Shown here: piece after piece, positions 1 through 7,580 of the stretch
How positions within the stretch are numbered: the stretch's first letter is position 1
Layout: the number at the start of each line of letters is the position of its first letter
DNA from: Niallia sp. NCCP-28
Lineage (GTDB): Bacteria > Bacillota > Bacilli > Bacillales > Cytobacillaceae
Assembly (NCBI RefSeq): GCF_023168165.1
Contig: NZ_BQYJ01000005.1
Location: 1 to 64,000, forward strand
DNA: 64,000 nucleotides
Direction of reading: 5' to 3'
The notes under the pieces: model-generated
The model's database searches: none
What the model saw: the letters and a program-made list of their open reading frames with translations, nothing else
Told to the model about the DNA's origin: nothing
Made by a program: the position numbers and the translations under genes

Positions 1-80
1 TGAAGTTATAAACGATTATTGTTGACGTTTTGTTTGTTCAGTTTTCAAAGAGCAACTTGTTTCTATCGCTCAGAAGCGAC
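1..80 (-). other. rRNA operon 5' leader (transcribed leftward out of window)
   Basis: Read on the minus strand this carries CTCTTTGAAAACTGAACAA followed by AAACGTCAAC, the boxA-like leader motif found just upstream of 16S or 23S genes in Bacillaceae. With the two promoters at 87-116 and 203-231 it implies that an rRNA operon starts just left of position 1. No mature rRNA sequence is visible inside the window. Confidence 0.6.
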
Positions 81-86
81 TTTACT

Positions 87-116
87 AATATACCACAACT
101 TCTTTTATTAAGTCAA
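87..116 (-). promoter_or_regulatory. rrn P2 promoter, sigma-A type
   Basis: Minus strand: -35 TTGACT (111-116), 18-bp spacer, -10 TATATT (87-92) preceded by TGG, an extended -10 (TGn). The seventh base after the -10 is G, fitting the GTP-initiating, growth-rate-controlled rrn promoters known in B. subtilis (family knowledge). It lies about 40 bp before the boxA-like leader. Confidence 0.7.
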
Positions 117-202
117 CAACTTTTTTAAAAAGTTTTTTCTATCAAATTGTTGTTGATAAGTTATGTTTATATTTTTTCGTTGCTGTCAGAAGCAACTTTT
201 AT

Positions 203-231
203 ATAATAACAATTTCACTTATATCCGTCAA
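203..231 (-). promoter_or_regulatory. rrn P1 promoter, sigma-A type
   Basis: Minus strand: -35 TTGACG (226-231), a 17-bp spacer, -10 TATTAT (203-208), again with G seven bases past the -10. The initial transcribed segment GTTGCTTCTGACAGCAAC resembles the one after P2 (GTCGCTTCTGAGCGA), so the two promoters look like a duplicated unit. Confidence 0.7.
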
Positions 232-621
232 TGATTTTTCAAAAAAATATTTAATTATATTAATGGCTCCCAAACAACTCTACAACTTTTATCTTAAATA
301 CTTTTCTTAAGACAACACATTTAAATCAAGGAAGCACGCCATTTAACAGTTGGCATTTGCAAAAAAGAAGCATTTTTTAGACATAGATACCACTTCACTT
401 CCACATTTTTTCCCCATAGTTGTATATTCTACCCAGCGAATCAAACATGCACTAAAATCTATAATTCCGCATAGCGGTTGTGGTATAATTTCTTTCCAAA
501 AATATATTTAAAATACATGCGTGTTATTTAAATAACCAGAAAACAAAAAATTATTAAGTAAGATCAAGAGGATTTTTTGGCAGCTAACCAAAATTCCTTA
601 TCCAAATCAAACTAGTTCCTT
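232..621. other. AT-rich intergenic stretch, nothing recognised
   Basis: About 390 bases separate the rrn promoters from the acetyltransferase gene, which is transcribed in the same leftward direction. I see no coding frame with a ribosome site, no RNA gene and no strong terminator. Part of it may be the UP-element-like region upstream of P1 (T/A runs at 232-260). Confidence 0.4.
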
Positions 622-1098
622 CTATAAAGAAGCATCTTTTACCATAGTTTGAAATGTTGTAATCATATCATCAAACATCATTCTTTTTTTAAACCCAAAC
701 TTTTCATAAAGATGAATAGCCCTCTGATTAAATGTTGCAACTGTTAACCGCAGCGGAACCCTCTTATACTCCTTTTCTAGCGAATCAAAAATAAACGCTA
801 AAAAAGAAGCACCGTATCCTTTTCCGATAAGTTCAGGTTGCATCCCTAATCCTATATCAAGATATCCTTCTTCATACACTCCAAATAAATATCCATTTAG
901 AACTTGAGCAGAATAGCCAATACAATAGAATCCTATTATTTCATCCACCTCATTTATCACAGCAAAATATGGATTTTCGAGAAATTCTTTTAATGATTCC
1001 TCTCCCCCCATATCATTGTATAAATCATAAGGAGATGGGTACCTCCAACTCAGTATATACGCTGCCGTTTTTTCATTAACAGGTATGCTATAAAACAA
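622..1098 (-). CDS. GNAT family N-acetyltransferase
   Basis: 158 residues with the GNAT layout: beta strand and acceptor region in the first 80 residues, then LDIGLGMQPELIGKGYG, whose Q/RxxGxG-type pyrophosphate loop binds acetyl-CoA, and a C-terminal NQRAIHLYEKFGFKK segment (motif B). The substrate cannot be told; the RimI/ElaA-like build suits acylation of a small molecule or a protein amine. The start is TTG at 1098, seven bases after GGAGGTG; no in-frame ATG is better placed. It is transcribed toward the rrn promoters and is divergent from the DUF2089 operon, so the palindrome at 1264-1307 could affect it too. Confidence 0.85.
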   Translation of the reverse strand: MFYSIPVNEKTAAYILSWRYPSPYDLYNDMGGEESLKEFLENPYFAVINEVDEIIGFYCIGYSAQVLNGYLFGVYEEGYLDIGLGMQPELIGKGYGASFLAFIFDSLEKEYKRVPLRLTVATFNQRAIHLYEKFGFKKRMMFDDMITTFQTMVKDASL

Positions 1099-1263
1099 TA
1101 CATCCCACCTCCATTTTGCAAAAGCACAAATAAATTCCCCCGCAAATTTAATTTACTTATAGCCCTCATCATAGTTGCTACAGCTCATTATTCCTTCCCC
1201 TCCTCCAATACATCAATTTATCTTTCATCCAAAGGAGAAGTTGGAAACACAAATAACTCAACC

Positions 1264-1307
1264 TAATATCAATATATTTAATTAATTAATTAAATATATT
1301 GATATTA
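1264..1307. promoter_or_regulatory. 44-bp perfect palindrome, probable operator
   Basis: Both arms read TAATATCAATATATTTAATT inward to a central AATT, with no mismatch and no loop. It lies between the divergent acetyltransferase and DUF2089 genes, about 48 bp before the latter's start. It is not followed by a T-run, so it is unlikely to be a terminator. Its position suggests binding of a dimeric or tetrameric regulator; the adjacent DUF2089 protein is a candidate because it has a helix-turn-helix-like segment. This is inference. Confidence 0.5.
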
Positions 1308-1354
1308 ACAATAAAATATATTATATTTTTAACAAAGAGGTGAATAATTTTAAT

Positions 1355-1741
1355 ATGGATTATCCTATAATTAACGATTGCCCAGTTTGTCATCACGAAC
1401 TTCATGCAACCAAGCTGGAATGCTCCCATTGTAAAACTTCGATAGAGAATACTTTCTCCTTACCCAAATGGCAATTATTCTCAAAAGAGCAATTACACTT
1501 TATCGAAACATTCATTATAAGTCGCGGAAACATCAAAGAAGTCGAAAAGCAGCTTGGCATTTCTTATCCTACAGTCAGAGGAAAATTAGATCAGATTATT
1601 TTTATTATGACAGAAAAAAAGAATATAAAAGAGAACGGTTCTCTCTCCAAAGAAACAACAGACAAATCCGAAATACTTGAGAAACTGGAAAAAAATGAAC
1701 TTACCGTAGAGGAAGCAATTACTTTACTAAAAAAATTGTAA
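1355..1741 (+). CDS. DUF2089 family protein (zinc ribbon plus HTH-like segment)
   Basis: About 128 residues. The N-terminus carries two CxxC pairs (CPVCHHEL and CSHCKTS), a small zinc ribbon. Residues about 35-90 contain SRGNIKEVEKQLGISYPTVRGKLDQI, a sigma-70 region 4 / HTH-like helix pair typical of DUF2089. The tail EKLEKNELTVEEAITLLKKL resembles the SHOCT-like start of the next protein. I prefer ATG at 1355, because the GTG at 1340 overlaps the SD sequence AAAGAGGTGA itself. It is the first of three same-strand genes, 12 bases before the next. A DNA-binding regulator of its own operon is likely but not shown. Confidence 0.75.
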   Translation: MDYPIINDCPVCHHELHATKLECSHCKTSIENTFSLPKWQLFSKEQLHFIETFIISRGNIKEVEKQLGISYPTVRGKLDQIIFIMTEKKNIKENGSLSKETTDKSEILEKLEKNELTVEEAITLLKKL

Positions 1742-1753
1742 GGAGCCGCTAAC

Positions 1754-2125
1754 ATGAATAATGAAATGAAAAAAATTTTATCAATGATTGAAAACGGAAA
1801 AATCACTTCAGAACAAGCAGAATCTCTTATCGATTCACTAAATAGTACAACAATTGAAGACAAAAAGGATTACTTGAGTCGCTTTCTGCGGGTTCGCGTA
1901 CAATCGGAAACAAATGATAACGTTAATGTTAATGTACCTCTTCGTTTAATTAAAGCCCTATTGCAAGCTGGTCACAGCATAGCCTCTAAAATCCCCAATG
2001 CACAGGCATATATGGAGAATATCGATATCGATTTACTTATAAGCGCAATTGATAGTGAATTAGTAGGTCAAATTGTGGATGCAAAATTAGCAAACGGTGA
2101 TACCATTTTAATATACGTAGAATAG
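1754..2125 (+). CDS. SHOCT-like/YvlB N-terminal domain protein
   Basis: 123 residues. It begins with a short helical hairpin (KKILSMIENGKITSEQAESL, residues 5-24) of the kind found at the start of YvlB-like proteins associated with DUF2089 regulators. The rest reads RFLRVRV...NVNVNVPLRLIKALLQ, then helices, and ends KLANGDTILIYVE, a strand-helix-strand module. No catalytic motif or membrane segment is visible. SD AAGGAG lies 8 bases upstream of ATG, in the same operon as the DUF2089 gene. The end of this protein and the whole of the next share the pattern (hydrophobic)-x-(I/V)P...DGT/GDT-x-(I/V)-x-(I/V). Confidence 0.65.
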   Translation: MNNEMKKILSMIENGKITSEQAESLIDSLNSTTIEDKKDYLSRFLRVRVQSETNDNVNVNVPLRLIKALLQAGHSIASKIPNAQAYMENIDIDLLISAIDSELVGQIVDAKLANGDTILIYVE

Positions 2126-2136
2126 AGGGATAAAGC

Positions 2137-2421
2137 ATGATAAAAATTTATATAACCACTAGCAGACAGAAGAAACTGAACATTCCAATCCCTCACTTTA
2201 TACTTAAACCTATCATCAACTTCACTTTTTCAGATTTTCTGTGGAAATTCATTAAAACTCAAGCAAAAGATAAAACGGTTAATGAAATATATTCTCAAAT
2301 TCCCCTTATTAAAGAGCTACTCAAAATATGTTCTGAGGAAATAAGAACAGACAATTGGTTAGATCCTCTATTAGAATGTTCTTTAAAAGATGGAACATAT
2401 GTAAAAATAGAAATATATTAA
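2137..2421 (+). CDS. hypothetical protein sharing a module with the upstream gene
   Basis: 94 residues, not recognised as a named family. It starts MIKIYITTSRQKKLNIPIP, continues through a helical middle and ends LKDGTYVKIEIY, matching the layout of the second half of the preceding protein (NVNVPLRLI ... NGDTILIYVE). I infer that it is that module without the N-terminal SHOCT-like hairpin. SD AGAGGGAT precedes ATG by about 7 bases and only 11 bases separate it from the upstream stop, so it belongs to the same operon. Function unknown. Confidence 0.6.
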   Translation: MIKIYITTSRQKKLNIPIPHFILKPIINFTFSDFLWKFIKTQAKDKTVNEIYSQIPLIKELLKICSEEIRTDNWLDPLLECSLKDGTYVKIEIY

Positions 2422-2478
2422 TAAACAATAAAAAAACACCGTTCTCGAAGCATCGTTTTTTATACAACTATAAAAAAC

Positions 2479-2505
2479 GCTTCCTTGTATACAATACAAG
2501 GAAGC
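2479..2505 (-). terminator. rho-independent terminator of the 2688-3929 gene pair
   Basis: Perfect 12-bp stem GCTTCCTTGTAT/ATACAAGGAAGC with a 3-base loop. On the minus strand it is followed by a T-rich run (GTTTTTTATAG). It is A-flanked on both sides, so it may also stop the DUF2089 operon coming from the left. Confidence 0.8.
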
Positions 2506-2687
2506 AAAAAAACATTTCACTTTTACTTATTATCCCACACAAGAAAATATCTAAAAATAGAGAAATTCCAATAAGTACAGTTAATAGAAAAACCAAAGAT
2601 TTCCTCTTAGATTCAACAATTTTATACTCTTCACTAACAAACAGAACCGTGCATACGCATTCCACACAGACTTCTATGCATTTGCCT

Positions 2688-3149
2688 TTATTCACTTGTC
2701 TTTATTTTAGCTAATCCAAACGCAAAATGCTCCCAAAGAATTCTTTCTACTTGTTTTACTTCCTCCTCACCGCACTCAATAATCAAAACTACTTCTGCCT
2801 TTTTTCCTCTTATTCTCTTTTTATTTTTAATTTTTTTTATACGAAGCAAAACATCAATTAAAACCCCAAGACAAAAGCCAAATGCTGCACCAATCAACCC
2901 CCAGTAAATAGGACCCCATTCTAAAATAAATCCTCGGCTTGCCGCAGGAACTGAAAAAATCACAGCTAGAAACATTCCTTTATTTATTAAAGAGTCGCCA
3001 TCTGACCGATGAATAGAATCAAAAAGTTTCAATTCTTCTGGAGGATTATCTAAGGGGACCGCAAATATATGTCTTATACCCAATTTCTCTACTTTTGCTA
3101 TAACAAGTTCTAATTGTATTGAATGGTCAAATGTGGCATATATTTGCAT
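2688..3149 (-). CDS. hypothetical membrane protein with central hydrophobic hairpin
   Basis: 153 residues, family not recognised. Residues 1-50 are soluble and ferredoxin-like in composition (MQIYATFDHSIQLELVIAKV). Residues about 58-100 form two hydrophobic segments (MFLAVIFSVPAASRGFI and WGLIGAAFGFCLGVLIDVLL). A basic linker (KKIKNKKRIRGKK) follows, then a strand AEVVLIIECGEEEVKQVERI that repeats the N-terminal fold type. The arrangement suggests a membrane anchor between two small alpha/beta domains. Its ATG directly follows the TAA stop of the upstream gene, so the two are translationally coupled. Confidence 0.6.
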   Translation of the reverse strand: MQIYATFDHSIQLELVIAKVEKLGIRHIFAVPLDNPPEELKLFDSIHRSDGDSLINKGMFLAVIFSVPAASRGFILEWGPIYWGLIGAAFGFCLGVLIDVLLRIKKIKNKKRIRGKKAEVVLIIECGEEEVKQVERILWEHFAFGLAKIKTSE

Positions 3150-3929
3150 TTATCTCACCTTGACACCTTTCTTGACTTTAAAGCTGCTAGATTGATAATT
3201 TTTAATTAAAAAGCTTCGTTGTTCCGCGTCAAACAACTTATTATTTTCAACAGTATTCACATACGCTTCATAAATGCTGAAAAAGTAAAGGGATGGCAAA
3301 TACATAAGCCACTGCATATCTAATATCCTTGTAGATTTTTGAATATCTCCTAATAGTAAGTAATACAAACTTTCAACAAAATGAGAATAATAATTAAAAA
3401 CTACAATTGTAATTAATGTAAAAATAGCAGAAAAAATTTGATGCAGATATAATTGGCCTAAACTCGGAAACAGCATCGACCACCATATAGCAGCAAGCGG
3501 TTTTCGTTTATCCAAATAATTCACTTCAAAAGGCTTAACTGTTAGCGCATTTATTATTTGGTCCTCTGTCTCCGTTAATACATGAAGATCATTCAACCCA
3601 ACCGCAGAACGATGGCTATCCCATATAGCAAAAAGATATAACGGGATATACATAAACACAAAATTAACACCCAAAACTTGTTTAGCCTTATCTATTTCCC
3701 CTATAAACGAATACACCATCGCTTCATTTAAATGAGATATTTGATTAATAAATACTTCCCAGATTATCAGCGCAAATCCCCTTGTATATTTATGCAGCAA
3801 AATATGCCCGTAACCCGGAAAAGTCAAAGACCAGCACGCAATAATAAGAGGGTCCCTCTTATGAAGATATGTTGTACCCCATATACTTAAATTAGCCACA
3901 GGCCGGCGAACGGTATTCTTTTGAACCAT
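3150..3929 (-). CDS. integral membrane protein made of two tandem repeats
   Basis: 259 residues. Residues 21-110 and 138-227 align without a gap at an offset of 117: YLHKRDP/YLDKRKP, W33/W150, FPGYG/FPSLG, LHK/LHQ, ISH/YSH, IGEIDK/LGDIQK, then MYIPLYLF/MYLPSLYF. Each repeat has about three hydrophobic segments and the small TM2-like turn FPxxGxxxLH. This is an internal gene duplication. No enzymatic motif is seen. It precedes, and is coupled to, the 153-residue membrane protein; the two may form one complex. Function unknown. Confidence 0.65.
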   Translation of the reverse strand: MVQKNTVRRPVANLSIWGTTYLHKRDPLIIACWSLTFPGYGHILLHKYTRGFALIIWEVFINQISHLNEAMVYSFIGEIDKAKQVLGVNFVFMYIPLYLFAIWDSHRSAVGLNDLHVLTETEDQIINALTVKPFEVNYLDKRKPLAAIWWSMLFPSLGQLYLHQIFSAIFTLITIVVFNYYSHFVESLYYLLLGDIQKSTRILDMQWLMYLPSLYFFSIYEAYVNTVENNKLFDAEQRSFLIKNYQSSSFKVKKGVKVR

Positions 3930-4150
3930 AGAATCTTCCTTTAATCATTATATTTACTGGTATTATTAGCAAATTCCTAAATACTATACCAAAAAGCCCT
4001 ATAAGATAGATAAATTATAAAAAACACTCTGACTTCATCTGAAACCATAGGTTAAAGGAACACAAGACTTTAAAATTGCAAATAACGGAATAGAACTTTA
4101 TGATAAACAAATAGTCTTAGTTCTTTTTTACTATTCAAGGAGGAAATATA

Positions 4151-4702
4151 ATGAGTATATACGATTTTTCAGCAACTTCTATAAATGGTTCAGATAAACC
4201 ACTGGCCGATTATAAAGGAAAAGTAGTTCTTATCGTCAATACCGCAGGCCGATGTGGATTTTCATATCAATATGAGGATTTGCAACGATTATATAATCGT
4301 TATAGAGAAAAGGACTTTATCATTTTAGGCTTTCCTTGCAATCAATTCGATAACCAAGAGCCTGATTCAAATGAGCAAATCCAAACAAGCTGCTTACTAA
4401 ACTACGGAGTAGATTTTCCTTTATTTAAAAAAATGGATGTTAGAGGAGAAAGCGCACATCCCATTTTCAAATACCTTTCAACCACTAAACCATTCGAAGG
4501 CTTTAATAAATTTCATCCTGTTGCTAAAATTTTATTGCCGCTCATCACGGAAAAGCATCCTGAATATTTAACAGATGATTATTCAATTAAATGGAACTTC
4601 ACAAAGTTCCTTATTGATAAAAACGGACAAGTAATAAAACGGTTTGAGTGTACAACAGATCCAATCGATATGGAACAAGATATTGAAAGATTACTAACCT
4701 AA
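4151..4702 (+). CDS. bsaA: glutathione peroxidase family thiol peroxidase
   Basis: 183 residues with the GPx core: NTAGRCGFSYQYEDL (catalytic Cys35 in place of selenocysteine), GFPCNQFDNQEP (catalytic Gln) and IKWNFTKFLID (Trp and Asn of the active site). Cys-type GPx proteins of Firmicutes usually use thioredoxin rather than glutathione to reduce hydroperoxides; the Cys in CNQF or in SCLLNYG may resolve the disulfide. AAGGAGG lies 8 bases before ATG. It is monocistronic: the next gene is convergent. I see no clear PerR box upstream. The gene symbol follows the B. subtilis homologue. Confidence 0.88.
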   Translation: MSIYDFSATSINGSDKPLADYKGKVVLIVNTAGRCGFSYQYEDLQRLYNRYREKDFIILGFPCNQFDNQEPDSNEQIQTSCLLNYGVDFPLFKKMDVRGESAHPIFKYLSTTKPFEGFNKFHPVAKILLPLITEKHPEYLTDDYSIKWNFTKFLIDKNGQVIKRFECTTDPIDMEQDIERLLT

Positions 4703-4717
4703 CAACAATCATATACA

Positions 4718-4835
4718 GCGAAACTTCAATCAGCGGCTATCTTTCCCTTATCGTCAGTTCAACCAATCAGGCTTTTACCGGCAAATTTCTGCCCACCTAT
4801 ATTTCTCGTCTTCTCTTACAATCTTGAAGCAGGGA
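4718..4835. repeat. degenerate copy of a dispersed repeat
   Basis: Contains GAAACTTCAATCAG and then CAATCAGGCTTTTACCGGC, CCCACCTA and CTTCTCTTA, the same word order as the better-preserved copy at 23866-23960. Part of a dispersed non-coding element also seen near 17766 and 36380. Confidence 0.4.
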
Positions 4836-4863
4836 TCAAAAACCCTTTAATGCGCGATAAAAA

Positions 4864-4902
4864 ACCCTCTAAGAAAATGGTTTAAAAACTTTCTTAGAGG
4901 GT
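4864..4902 (-). terminator. terminator of the NlpC/P60 gene
   Basis: 13-bp perfect stem ACCCTCTAAGAAA/TTTCTTAGAGGGT with a 13-base loop. On the minus strand it is followed by TTTTTTATCG, so it terminates the gene that ends at 4923. Confidence 0.85.
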
Positions 4903-4922
4903 AATATATTACTATCTATTTT

Positions 4923-5366
4923 TTATAATCTTTTTGCACCATAATATTTTGATTTCCAGTATGTATTAGACAACTGATCTATTTTTACACCTTTAGAAGA
5001 AGAACTATGTATAAACTTGTTATCGCCAACATATATTCCTACATGAGAAGCACCTTTTTTATAAGTTGAAAAGAAAATTAAATCTCCTTTTTTCAAATTT
5101 TTCTTTGTTATCTTTTTTCCCTTTTTATACATATCCCCCGCAGTTCGCGGTAAAGTTTTTCCCGTTTTTTTATAACTATATCCGACAAGACCTGAACAAT
5201 CGAATCCTTTTGGAGACATGCCTCCATATTTATATGGTGTACCTATATATTTTTTCGCAACAGTAACAGCTGATTTTGAAGATGCAGCACTCGCCGCTTG
5301 CCCCCCAAAAATCCCTGTAAACAGCAATCCAAATGACAAACATGTCATCACAAATAATTTCCTCAT
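4923..5366 (-). CDS. secreted NlpC/P60 (C40) cell-wall endopeptidase
   Basis: 147 residues: a Sec signal peptide (basic start, hydrophobic core CLSFGLLFTGIFG, AxA-type site near SAAS) followed directly by one NlpC/P60 domain. The catalytic Cys is in GFDCSGLV, the His in SHVGIYVGDNKFIHSSS, with the third polar residue further on. These enzymes cut D-Glu-meso-diaminopimelate bonds in peptidoglycan stems. Unlike the LysM protein at 28318 it has no wall-binding repeats, so it is a minimal catalytic unit. GGAGG precedes the ATG by about 10 bases. It stands alone, with its own terminator. Confidence 0.88.
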   Translation of the reverse strand: MRKLFVMTCLSFGLLFTGIFGGQAASAASSKSAVTVAKKYIGTPYKYGGMSPKGFDCSGLVGYSYKKTGKTLPRTAGDMYKKGKKITKKNLKKGDLIFFSTYKKGASHVGIYVGDNKFIHSSSSKGVKIDQLSNTYWKSKYYGAKRL

Positions 5367-5703
5367 CTAGTAACAACCTCCGTGCGTTTCCTATTTTCTT
5401 GTATGGTACGTGTCCGTGGCTTTACTTCTATCATCTACTAGAATCTTCTCATAGTTTTCAGATAATTTGGTTACAAAGCTGTACCTTTTTTATTACAAAA
5501 ATATTACATTGTTATTTGAGGATAATTTAGCCAATTGCTAGTTTAGTAGAAATGGTGCTTTCTCTGCAAAAAACCTCTAAATCTTTTAAACAAAAAAGAG
5601 ATTATTCTAATCCTTTTAAACTTATATTCCCTCTTAAAAAACGGGTATAATAAACTATAGCCGATAGATACAGTTATCTATTCTTACGAAAGGAGAAGGA
5701 ATT

Positions 5704-6651
5704 GTGGATTTTATTGCCATTGATTTTGAAATCGCCAATGAAAATATGTCTAGCGCCTGTTCGATTGGACTTGCATATGTAGACAATAATGAAGTAATCA
5801 AAGAAAAGTACTTTCTTATTAAGCCGCCTCAGTTAAGGTTCGATCCTAGTTTTACAGCTATTCACGGTATAACAAAAAGTGATGTTATTGGCCAAAAGAA
5901 CTTTGACGAAGTTTGGGAATTAATTAAAAATGATATTACCTCTAATTTAATTGTCGCTCATAATGCTCAATTTGACATGAGTGTTTTATCCAGCTGCTTA
6001 CAGCATTACTCTATTGCGATTCCTTCTTTTTCCTATATGTGCAGCATACCTATTAGTACAAAAGCATGCAAAGGCAATAAGGTAGGACAATCATTAAAAG
6101 AAAGATGCAGCTACTTTGGAGTTGATATCGCTGAGCATCATCACGCTGGAGCAGACGCACGAGCATGCGCGGAACTTGTCATCGCCTCTGCGAAAAGCAA
6201 AAACAAAGGCTCCTTAGAAACCTACCGCCAAACATATAGCACTATCCCTGTAAAAGAATTTACGGAACTGAAGGCACAAGCAACCTTTCTCAAGAAACGG
6301 CCAAAAAAACCTAAATTTAACGCTGTTTCTATTTCTGAAGTGACAGCAAATACAGAAACTTTTAACAAAGACTATATCCTTTATGAAAAAAACATTGTAT
6401 TTACAGGAGATCTTCTTTCCATGGACAGAAAAGAAGCCATGCAAAAAACGGTGAACGTTGGCGGGGTTATCAAAAGCGGGGTCAGCGGCAAAACAAACTA
6501 TGTCGTTGTCGGTTCGCAAGATCCTAATCTTGTAGGAACAGCAGGAATCAGCACGAAGGAAAAAAAAGCAAAAGAGCTAAAAGAAAAAGGAATAAATATA
6601 GAGATAATTCATGAAGAAACTTTTATTAAACTATTAAATAACAATGTTTAG
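5704..6651 (+). CDS. DEDDh 3'-5' exonuclease with C-terminal BRCT domain
   Basis: 315 residues. Residues 1-165 are a DnaQ-like exonuclease: AIDFEIAN (Asp7, Glu9), HNAQFDMSVL (third Asp) and HHAGADARA (His and Asp of Exo III). Residues about 228-312 are a BRCT domain (NIVFTGDLLSMDRKEAMQKT, GGVIKSGVSGKTNYVVVG) of the kind found in NAD-dependent ligase LigA. The enzyme should trim 3' ends of DNA or RNA, with BRCT giving DNA or partner binding. The start is GTG at 5704 behind AAGGAGAAGG. It is a single gene convergent with the ehuA-like gene and shares its terminator. Confidence 0.85.
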   Translation: MDFIAIDFEIANENMSSACSIGLAYVDNNEVIKEKYFLIKPPQLRFDPSFTAIHGITKSDVIGQKNFDEVWELIKNDITSNLIVAHNAQFDMSVLSSCLQHYSIAIPSFSYMCSIPISTKACKGNKVGQSLKERCSYFGVDIAEHHHAGADARACAELVIASAKSKNKGSLETYRQTYSTIPVKEFTELKAQATFLKKRPKKPKFNAVSISEVTANTETFNKDYILYEKNIVFTGDLLSMDRKEAMQKTVNVGGVIKSGVSGKTNYVVVGSQDPNLVGTAGISTKEKKAKELKEKGINIEIIHEETFIKLLNNNV

Positions 6652-6664
6652 CCTCGAGCACTAA

Positions 6665-6712
6665 GAAGCAGCAAAAAAAGAGTGATGGTCACCATTCTTT
6701 TTTTGCTGCTTC
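6665..6712. terminator. bidirectional terminator, exonuclease/ehuA
   Basis: 17-bp perfect stem GAAGCAGCAAAAAAAGA/TCTTTTTTTGCTGCTTC with a 14-base loop between two convergent genes. The A/T tracts are inside the stem, so it can serve either strand. Confidence 0.8.
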
Positions 6713-6716
6713 CTCT

Positions 6717-7562
6717 TTACCCTAAAAAACTGCTGGAGCGAAATCTTTGCAGGAAATCTTGTGTTCTTTTATGTTTTGGATATTTAAAAATCTGTTCTGG
6801 TGTTCCTTCCTCAACCACTACCCCATCTGCCATAAATACTATTCGATCAGCAATCTGGCGCGCAAATTCCATTTCATGCGTGATTAACAGCATCGCCATT
6901 TCTCCAGTACTGGCAATATCACGAATAACTTGGAGAACCTCACCTACTAATTCTGGATCAAGGGCCGCTGTCACTTCATCAAACAGCATAATTTTCGGAT
7001 GCATAACAAGCGCTCTAGCTATAGCTACTCTTTGTTGCTGTCCTCCTGAAAGATTGGCAGGATACGCATCTAACTTATTGGCAAGACCTACTTTGGAAAG
7101 CATCTCTATCGCTTTTTCTTTCGCTTCGCTTTTTGCAAGACCTAATACACTAACTTGTGCTTCCATGACATTTTTTAAAATTGTCATATGCGGAAACAGA
7201 TTATATTGTTGGAATACCATGCCAATATTTTTGCGCATTTTGCGAAAATGCTTTTCTGATGCCGGCACTAATTTTCCGTTCACTTCTTCTTTCCAAAGAT
7301 GTTCTCCCTCTATTAATATCTCTCCTTCAGTCGGCTTTTCTAGTGTCATTAACATGCGCGCCAAAGTAGTTTTCCCTGATCCACTCGGACCGATAATCGC
7401 TACTTTTTCACCCGGATCAATCCGCAAGTCCACTCCTTTCAAGATTTGCACATTTCCAAAATTCTTTTTTATATTTTTATATTCTACAAATATTTTTTCC
7501 GGACTCTTTTCTGGACTTTTCATTAGATAATTAGATTTTACACTTAATGCTTGTGTCATCAT
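6717..7562 (-). CDS. ehuA: ectoine/hydroxyectoine ABC transporter ATPase (EhuA-like)
   Basis: 281 residues of a polar amino-acid-type ABC ATPase: Walker A GPSGSGKTT, Q-loop VFQQYNLFPHMT, signature LSGGQQQRVAIARAL, Walker B IMLFDEVTAALD and a switch His (ITHEMEF). It powers import with the two permeases encoded just upstream. GGAGGG precedes tandem ATG codons at 7562. The assignment to ectoine rather than to another polar amino acid rests on neighbourhood with eutD-, eutB- and eutC-like genes. Last gene of a minus-strand operon that starts at eutD; followed by a strong terminator. Confidence 0.85.
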   Translation of the reverse strand: MMTQALSVKSNYLMKSPEKSPEKIFVEYKNIKKNFGNVQILKGVDLRIDPGEKVAIIGPSGSGKTTLARMLMTLEKPTEGEILIEGEHLWKEEVNGKLVPASEKHFRKMRKNIGMVFQQYNLFPHMTILKNVMEAQVSVLGLAKSEAKEKAIEMLSKVGLANKLDAYPANLSGGQQQRVAIARALVMHPKIMLFDEVTAALDPELVGEVLQVIRDIASTGEMAMLLITHEMEFARQIADRIVFMADGVVVEEGTPEQIFKYPKHKRTQDFLQRFRSSSFLG

Positions 7563-7580
7563 TATACCCTCCTTCGAATT

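Noticed and set aside
6682-7530. 282-codon frame antisense to the ehuA-like gene
   Set aside because: It is the complement of a clear ABC ATPase with all motifs intact; Ser/Cys-rich composition is typical of shadow frames.
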